Positions 30,701 through 35,798 of a DNA stretch of 35,798 nt are shown here, piece after piece. Within the stretch, counting starts at the first letter, position 1, and the number at the start of each line of letters is the position of its first letter. A program made the position numbers and the translations under genes. The notes below the pieces were generated by a model. The model searched no databases. It saw nothing but the letters and a program-made list of their open reading frames with translations, and had not been told where the DNA came from. Origin of the DNA: Clostridia bacterium (GTDB lineage: Bacteria; Bacillota_A; Clostridia; Christensenellales; Aristaeellaceae); the NCBI GenBank assembly GCA_017530275.1, contig JAFXMP010000245.1, positions 1-35,798 of the forward strand. The letters run 5' to 3'.

Positions 30701-32907
30701 AAGAACAAGAATTGACTGCTCTGATGAACGATCTATCCCTGGAAGAAAAGGTGATGCAGCTGGTGCAGCTGCCCGGCGTGGCCTATGAAAGCGGCGCGGC
30801 GGTGACCGGTCTGCTGGGCGATTCGGCCAACGCCCAAACCCTGCGTTTGGCGGGCAGCACCCTGGGGATCTGGGGTGCGGAGAAGCTGAACCGGCTGCAG
30901 CGGCAATACATGGAAAACCATCCCCACCATATCCCGCTGCTCATGATGCTGGACGTGATCCACGGCCACAAAACCGTGTTTCCCTGCCCTTTGGGCCAGG
31001 GCGCTTCCTTTGACCCGGAATTGACGGAGCAGGCCGCTGCCGTGCAGGCACAGGAGGCCGCCGCAGACGGCATTCACGTCACCTTTTCTCCCATGGCCGA
31101 TCTGAGCCGGGACGCCCGCTGGGGCCGAGTGATGGAATCTACGGGGGAGGATAAGTACCTGAACGGCTGCATGGCCGCCGCCATGACGCGGGGGTATCAG
31201 GGAAAGGATTTGACGGACGGGGATTCCGTGGCCGCGTGCGTGAAGCACTTCGCCGCCTACGGTGCGGCGGAGGCGGGACGGGATTACCAGAATACGGAAT
31301 TGTCAGAGCACACCCTCCGGGAGCAGTATTTGCCCGCCTATCAAAGCGGGGTGGATGCGGGGGCGCGCTTGGTCATGTCTTCCTTTAACACCTGGGACGG
31401 CGTGCCCAGTTCCGCAAGTCCCTGGCTCATGAAAACGGTGCTGCGGGAGGAAATGGGCTTTTCGGGCGTGGTGATTTCGGATTGGAACGCGGTGGGCGAG
31501 CTGGTGAATCACGGCATCGCCAAAGACGAAAAAGAAGCCGCCCTGCTGGCCATGCGGGCGGGCATCGATATCGATATGTGCTCTGGCTGCTACGAAAAGC
31601 ATCTTCAAGAATTGGTTGAGGAAGGAAAAGTATCTCTGGAAGCGCTGGACGCGGCAGTACTGCGGGTGCTGCGGCTGAAAAATGAATTGGGCCTGTTTGA
31701 AAATCCCTTCCACGGCGCGGCCCCGGAAAAGGCAAAAGCCGTGCTGGGCGCGCCCATGCATCGGGCTTTGGCCCGAAAAGCCGTTGCCGAATCCCTGGTT
31801 CTGCTGAAAAACGAAGGAGAATCCCTGCCTTTGAAAGGAAAGAAAATCGCCTTCATCGGCCCCTACGCGGATCAGAAACACCTGCAAAGCGCTTGGGCCA
31901 TTTCCACAGACAGGGAAGACAGCGTTACCGTTCGGCAGGCGGCGAAGGAAGCATTTGAAGGTCAGGAGGATGAGCTTCGCTTCGTGCCCGGCTGCCTGAT
32001 GCTGAATGAAGGGACGAACACCTCCCTGGAGGTTTTTACCTGCCCGGACTGGGAAAAAGAAAACGACCGGCTGCTTTCGGAAGCCAAGGAAGCGGCGGCC
32101 TGGGCCGATACGGTGGTGCTGTGCTTGGGCGAGCACTTCCTCCAGACCGGCGAAAGTGCCAGCCGGGTAGACATCAACCTGCCCAGGGTACAGACGGATT
32201 TGCTGGCCGCTCTGCGTCCCTTGAGCAAGCGTCTTGCGACGCTGGTTTTCTGCGGACGGCCTCTGACCCTAAAGGAAGAAAGCGAATTATCCGACGCCCT
32301 CATGATTTGCTGGCTCCCCGGCACCGAGGGCGGACATGGGATCATGGACGTGCTCACGGGCAAGGAAGCGCCTTCCGGCAAGCTGCCCATGAGCTTCCCC
32401 CGTCACGTGGGGCAGGAACCGCTGCATTACGATCAGTACAGGACCGGACGTCCCCGGCCCAAGGACGGTATCGGCAGCTTTACTTCCCATTATTTGGACT
32501 GCCCCAATGAAGCCCTGTACCCCTTCGGCTATGGCCTGACCTACACCGATTTTAGGGTTTCGGAAGTTCGCTTGAGCAGTGAAAAACTGTCCCAAACAGG
32601 TGAAATCACCGCCGCCGTCACCTTGAAAAATGCTGGAAAAACCGCCGGAACCGCCGTGCTCCAGATGTATATCCGCGATTTGGTGGGCAGCCGCGTGCGT
32701 CCGGTAAGGGAATTGAAGGGCTTCCGGCGGGTGACGCTCCAGCCGGGGGAGGAACAGGAAGTCACCTTCACCATTGACGAACCTATGCTCCGCTTTTGGA
32801 CCATCAACCGCCGCATGGAAAGCGAACCAGGGGATTTCCAATTGTGGATCGGCCTGGACAGCACCACAGAGAATGCTGCTTTTTTCAAGCTGACGGACAA
32901 TGATTGA
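30697..32907 (+). CDS. Glycoside hydrolase family 3 beta-glycosidase (BglX-like)
   Basis: A 736-residue GH3 enzyme without signal peptide, so probably cytosolic. Domain order: TIM barrel (HVTFSPMADLSRDARWGR, KHFAAYGAAEAGRDY), with the nucleophile Asp262 in GVVISDWNAV; alpha/beta sandwich (ALARKAVAESLVLLKNEGES, KKIAFIGPYAD); and a C-terminal fibronectin-III-like domain (VTLKNAGKTAGTAVLQMYIRD, ELKGFRRVTLQPGEEQEVTF). The closest named pattern is BglX, a beta-glucosidase, but beta-xylosidase or other activity cannot be excluded. The ATG at 30697 has a weak AAAGGA site; a TTG at 30658 would add an unlikely basic stretch. No transporter or regulator of sugars lies beside it. Confidence 0.93.
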   Translation: MKEQELTALMNDLSLEEKVMQLVQLPGVAYESGAAVTGLLGDSANAQTLRLAGSTLGIWGAEKLNRLQRQYMENHPHHIPLLMMLDVIHGHKTVFPCPLGQGASFDPELTEQAAAVQAQEAAADGIHVTFSPMADLSRDARWGRVMESTGEDKYLNGCMAAAMTRGYQGKDLTDGDSVAACVKHFAAYGAAEAGRDYQNTELSEHTLREQYLPAYQSGVDAGARLVMSSFNTWDGVPSSASPWLMKTVLREEMGFSGVVISDWNAVGELVNHGIAKDEKEAALLAMRAGIDIDMCSGCYEKHLQELVEEGKVSLEALDAAVLRVLRLKNELGLFENPFHGAAPEKAKAVLGAPMHRALARKAVAESLVLLKNEGESLPLKGKKIAFIGPYADQKHLQSAWAISTDREDSVTVRQAAKEAFEGQEDELRFVPGCLMLNEGTNTSLEVFTCPDWEKENDRLLSEAKEAAAWADTVVLCLGEHFLQTGESASRVDINLPRVQTDLLAALRPLSKRLATLVFCGRPLTLKEESELSDALMICWLPGTEGGHGIMDVLTGKEAPSGKLPMSFPRHVGQEPLHYDQYRTGRPRPKDGIGSFTSHYLDCPNEALYPFGYGLTYTDFRVSEVRLSSEKLSQTGEITAAVTLKNAGKTAGTAVLQMYIRDLVGSRVRPVRELKGFRRVTLQPGEEQEVTFTIDEPMLRFWTINRRMESEPGDFQLWIGLDSTTENAAFFKLTDND

Positions 32908-32908
32908 A

Positions 32909-33052
32909 GGACACTTTAAGTTACAAAAGAGTTGATAGTTAAGAGTTGAGAGTTGAGATGTATTTTGTTATAGAATCGATAGGGACTCAGTTTGACCGAC
33001 TATATAAATCTCCACTCTCCACTCTCAACTCTCATTCTGATTTAAAGTGTCC
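32909..33052 (+). repeat. Heptamer-arm hairpin element G (mixed type) with perfect 11-bp inverted ends
   Basis: Outer ends GGACACTTTAA (32909-32919) and TTAAAGTGTCC (33042-33052) are perfect inverted repeats. Inside is a left arm of GAGTTGATAGTTAAGAGTTG-like units (32929-32958). The core contains TATTTTGTT and ends TTGACCGACTATATAAATC. The right arm (33011-33034) uses CTCCACTC units next to the core and CTCAACTC units further out, so the arms match only in part. It lies between the ends of the convergent GH3 and LysR genes. Confidence 0.85.
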
Positions 33053-33077
33053 TTTTTTGATGAAGTCCGGATCGCCT

Positions 33078-33956
33078 TTACTCCGTCGTGCTGCGGAACA
33101 CCTGCCGGGCAACCTCGATGAACTGTTCCAGCAGGGCGGAACGAGGTTCCCGGTATACCAGGCCCACGGCCCAGCGCATATCCAGCCGCAGGGGCACGGC
33201 CTTGAGAGGAAGAAACTGACTGGCGCAGTGGGGCGGGATCAGGCCCACGTGCCCGTCCTCAAAGGAGCGCACCATGGTGTAGAAATCCACCGTCCGGATG
33301 TCCTCACTGAGCCGTATGTCCGGATAGCGTTCTTCCACGTATTCCCGAAAGCCGGGAATACGGTCGAACCGGTACACGATGATATGCTGTCCCCTGAGAT
33401 CGTCCAAGGTCAGTTCCTTCCGGGAAGCCAGGGGATGGTTGGGCGATAGAAGACAGTCCCGGCCTTCCCATATCAGCGCTTCAAAATCGCGTCCGGCGGC
33501 ATGGGCTTTGGGGCAGTCGAAATATTCGATGGCGTCCAGGGCTCCGCTGTCCAGGTCGCTGAAAAGCTGCTCCTCGCTTTCCATCACCGGTTTTTGGATC
33601 ACATTGGGGTATTTTTGATAAAATTGTCCGCTGACGCGGGGGAACAGATCGGGCTGCAAGCCCAGGATCGCGCCGATGCGGATGCAGCTGTTCAGAGAAT
33701 CGATTTCCCGGCACTTGGTCAAAAGCAGTTCCATCCGGGACCGCATTTTCTGGATTCCGTCCAGAAAAGCCGCCCCGGCAGGCGTTAAGCGGATCCCGCT
33801 GGGGTCTCTGTCAAAAAGTCTGAACCCGATTTCCCCTTCCAGCCGCTTGATCTGCTGCTGCAGGGCGGGCGGAGAAATGAACAGGGCTTCCGCGGCGGCG
33901 TTCATGCTGCTGTATTTGGAAACGGAAATGAAAGTATCCAGATTCTTGGTGTTCAT
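33078..33956 (-). CDS. LysR family transcriptional regulator
   Basis: A 292-residue LysR-type regulator. The N-terminal winged helix-turn-helix is clear (residues 1-60: LDTFISVSKYSSMNAAAEAL, SPPALQQQIKRLEGEIGFRL, FDRDPSGIRLTPAG). The linker helix and a two-lobed effector-binding domain (about 90-290) follow. The ATG at 33956 is chosen for the GAGGGGG site upstream and the standard N-terminus; the longer frame to 34055 runs through its promoter. It is divergent from the FAD reductase gene with overlapping promoters around one dyad, the usual arrangement for a LysR protein controlling its neighbour. The effector is unknown, perhaps the reductase substrate. Confidence 0.93.
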   Translation of the reverse strand: MNTKNLDTFISVSKYSSMNAAAEALFISPPALQQQIKRLEGEIGFRLFDRDPSGIRLTPAGAAFLDGIQKMRSRMELLLTKCREIDSLNSCIRIGAILGLQPDLFPRVSGQFYQKYPNVIQKPVMESEEQLFSDLDSGALDAIEYFDCPKAHAAGRDFEALIWEGRDCLLSPNHPLASRKELTLDDLRGQHIIVYRFDRIPGFREYVEERYPDIRLSEDIRTVDFYTMVRSFEDGHVGLIPPHCASQFLPLKAVPLRLDMRWAVGLVYREPRSALLEQFIEVARQVFRSTTE

Positions 33957-34004
33957 GCTTCCCCCTCGTTGCGTTGGATTGGTGAAAAGGTTTTCCTTTC
34001 CACC

Positions 34005-34033
34005 ATTATACAAGAAAAATTCTTCTGCTGCAA
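34005..34033 (-). promoter_or_regulatory. Promoter of the LysR gene
   Basis: On the minus strand TTGCAG (34033-34028), 17-bp spacer, perfect TATAAT (34010-34005). Its -35 box lies inside the dyad at 34023-34039, so the regulator could repress its own gene. Confidence 0.75.
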
Positions 34034-34039
34034 GCGGAA
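34023..34039. promoter_or_regulatory. Candidate LysR operator
   Basis: TTCTGCTGCAAGCGGAA is an inverted repeat (TTCTGCT and AGCGGAA around GCA, one mismatch) and fits the LysR pattern T-N11-A (TTC-N11-GAA). It covers the -35 regions of both divergent promoters. Confidence 0.55.
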
Positions 34040-34051
34040 ACGTTTTATAAT
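34023..34051 (+). promoter_or_regulatory. Promoter of the FAD reductase gene
   Basis: Perfect TATAAT at 34046-34051, with a poor -35 (TTCTGC at 34023-34028, 17-bp spacing). A weak -35 under the candidate operator fits a promoter that needs activation by the LysR protein. A small GCCG/CGGC hairpin (34066-34078) follows in the leader. Confidence 0.65.
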
Positions 34052-34099
34052 GCATGTATAAAAAAGCCGTTATTCGGCAAATAGAAAGGGGTTTTTTCT

Positions 34100-35798
34100 A
34101 TGGAAAAGAAAATTTCCCGCCGTTCCTTCCTGAAGGGCGCGGCTGTTGGCGCCGCGGGGCTGACCATGGCGGGCGTGGGCCTGAAAGCTTCCAACGCCAA
34201 GGCAGAAGAAGCCATCGCCTGGGATGAAGAATACGACGTAGTCGTGCTGGGCTACGGCGGCGCTGGCGCTAATGCCGCAGTTGCTGCCTATGAGAACGGC
34301 GCGAAGGTGCTGCTGGCTGAAAAGGCTCCCGAAGGGGCTGAGGGCGGCAACACCGCCGTTTCCGGCCAGTTCGTTATGGCCACCGACGATCCTGACGGCC
34401 TGTATGATTACCTGACCACCCTGATGGGCAAGTTCCAGAACTGGGATCCCGAAGCGGTCCGTGCCTACTGCGAAGGCTGCGCCGAGAACTACGCCTGGAT
34501 GACCGGCCCCATGGGCGGCGATCCCGCTATCATTTCTCCCGTTGAGCATCCCTCCGCCGGTATGGAAGCCCGCAACAACGACTGGAAACTGGCTGGCAGC
34601 GAAGGCAATCTGGCCGACCCGTACAAGCTGGGCAGGAACGATTACTGGTATTATAACTGGGCCGAGTTCCCCGAAATCCCCTCCAGCAAGCACTGCCTAT
34701 GCCTGACCGCCACCGGCACCCGCTTCGACCGCGGCTACTACAACCTGTGCCAGAACGCCGTGAAAGCCCGTCCCATCGACGTGTGGTTCTCCGCGCCCGG
34801 CAAGAAGCTGATCACCGACGCGGACGGCTGCGTCATCGGCGTGATCATCAACAAGGACGGCAAGGATCTGAAGGTCAAGGCTAACGGCGGCGTCGTGCTG
34901 GCCTGCGGCGGCTTTGAGCACAACCAGGAAATGATCGCCAGCTACCTCCAGATGCCCTATGTGCATCAGCAGGGCGGCCTGTACAACGACGGCGACGGCA
35001 TCAAGATGGCCTTGGGCGCCGGCGCTGACCTGTGGCATATGTCCAACTCCGCCGGTTTCACCTGGACCCACAAGCGGCCCCACCTGGACGCTGTGAGCCT
35101 GTTCGGCGGCCCCAACGCCAGCAGCGGTATTTATGTTGGTCTGGGCGGCGACCGGTTCATGAATGAATCCGCCGCGACCCGTCATGGCCGCATCTACATC
35201 GGCGGCCGCTGGATCTCCATCCCCATGCCCCTGCCCGCTTACCTGGTGCAGGATTCCGATCAGCTGGCCGCCGGCAAGAAGCTGGTCAGCGCCTTCTCCG
35301 ACGGCTATGTGGACGAGCTGGCTACCGGCGAAGTGCTGATGGGCGAAACCCTGGAAGACTTGGCCGAAGCCATCCGCAACTCCGAAGGCGGCAAGGATGC
35401 TCCCGATTTCAGCACCGAGCGCTTCGTGGCCACGGTGAACGCTTACAACAAGCGCTATGATGCTGGCGAAGACGCCGACTACGGCCGTCCCTTCAGCACC
35501 ATGGTGCCCGTGAAGAAGGGCCCCTTCTACGCCACCAAGATCGGCCCCACCTATTTCAACACCCAGGGCGGCCCCCGCAAGAACAAGTTCGGCCAGGTCA
35601 TCAACACCGACGGCCTGCCCATCGAAGGCCTGTTTGAAGCCGGCGAAATGGGCTCCATCTTCTGCGACATGTACAACGGCTCCGGCAACCTGGGCGAGGC
35701 CATGGTGTTCGGCCGCATCGCCGGTACCAACGCCGCCAAGCGCGCCAAGGGCGAATTCAAGAGCGAAGAAACCCCCGTTACCACCTGGGTGGGCGAAA
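34100..35798 (+). CDS. Tat-exported FAD-dependent reductase (flavocytochrome c/fumarate reductase-like), 3' end cut
   Basis: The frame is open to the last base of the window, so the gene is incomplete (566 codons seen). The N-terminus is a Tat signal (SRRSFLKGAA, R7-R8) with probable cleavage after A35 (SNAKA/EE), so the folded flavoprotein is exported. The FAD-binding Rossmann motif is G51-Y-G-G-A-G56, followed by LLAEKAPEGAEGGNT. The C-terminal FAD-site segment FEAGEMGSIFCDMYNGSGNL is present. This is the FAD_binding_2 fold of fumarate, urocanate and related enoate reductases. No FMN-binding or haem domain is seen in the part available. The ATG at 34100 has GAAAGGGG upstream. Probable role: extracellular anaerobic electron disposal onto an unknown organic acceptor, under LysR control. 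Confidence 0.88.
   Translation, partial: MEKKISRRSFLKGAAVGAAGLTMAGVGLKASNAKAEEAIAWDEEYDVVVLGYGGAGANAAVAAYENGAKVLLAEKAPEGAEGGNTAVSGQFVMATDDPDGLYDYLTTLMGKFQNWDPEAVRAYCEGCAENYAWMTGPMGGDPAIISPVEHPSAGMEARNNDWKLAGSEGNLADPYKLGRNDYWYYNWAEFPEIPSSKHCLCLTATGTRFDRGYYNLCQNAVKARPIDVWFSAPGKKLITDADGCVIGVIINKDGKDLKVKANGGVVLACGGFEHNQEMIASYLQMPYVHQQGGLYNDGDGIKMALGAGADLWHMSNSAGFTWTHKRPHLDAVSLFGGPNASSGIYVGLGGDRFMNESAATRHGRIYIGGRWISIPMPLPAYLVQDSDQLAAGKKLVSAFSDGYVDELATGEVLMGETLEDLAEAIRNSEGGKDAPDFSTERFVATVNAYNKRYDAGEDADYGRPFSTMVPVKKGPFYATKIGPTYFNTQGGPRKNKFGQVINTDGLPIEGLFEAGEMGSIFCDMYNGSGNLGEAMVFGRIAGTNAAKRAKGEFKSEETPVTTWVGE

Overview
This window looks like a chromosomal segment of an anaerobic, GC-rich member of the Bacillota, most likely class Clostridia. 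The evidence is strong AGGAGG-type ribosome binding sites with some GTG/TTG starts, a T-box riboswitch on metG, a NifS/NifU-type Fe-S assembly pair, a clostridial-type HflX with an extra N-terminal domain, VanY-like D,D-carboxypeptidases, and a Tat-exported FAD reductase of the kind common in gut anaerobes. The genus cannot be fixed from the sequence alone. No rRNA, tRNA, transposase, phage gene or CRISPR array was seen.

Layout. 1-1163: end of a cysteine desulfurase gene, then 400 bp of palindromic DNA, then the NifU/IscU scaffold gene. 1203-1818: MntA/HepT toxin-antitoxin pair. 1959-3752: hflX. 3878-5364: two VanY-like carboxypeptidases. 5532-7357: YprB/MrfB-like exonuclease and a TPR protein. 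7432-11516 (minus): operon of alpha/beta hydrolase, DUF1905 protein, P1-family peptidase, acpS and nnrDE. 11652-18489 (minus): a solute-binding protein, a giant propeller/HD-GYP sensor, a BMP-family binding protein, then trpS. 18817-20250 (minus): secreted SH3 protein. 20470-22909 (minus): metG with its T-box leader and promoter. 22917-27917 (plus): MATE transporter, tex, murG. 28026-29753: a small exported protein and a U32 peptidase-family protein. 29874-30380: XRE regulator. 30467-30700: apparent fdhD remnant. 30697-32907: GH3 glycosidase. 33078-35798: divergent LysR regulator and Tat-dependent FAD reductase, the latter running off the window.

Most genes are housekeeping (Fe-S assembly, tRNA charging, cell wall, metabolite repair, ribosome rescue). 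Three things stand out. First, seven intergenic elements share one design: arms of tandem heptamers around a core ending in CTATATAAA. The heptamer differs from copy to copy (TTGAGAG, TTCAGAG or GTGGAGA types), but the two arms of a copy generally match each other. Second, a membrane-bound propeller/HD-GYP protein is encoded between two orphan solute-binding proteins with no permease or ATPase, which suggests an extracellular-ligand to cyclic-di-GMP sensing module. Third, metG is bracketed by two copies of a 22-bp-stem palindrome, one of them inside its T-box leader. The HflX protein also carries a complete JAMM-type metal-site signature in its N-terminal domain.
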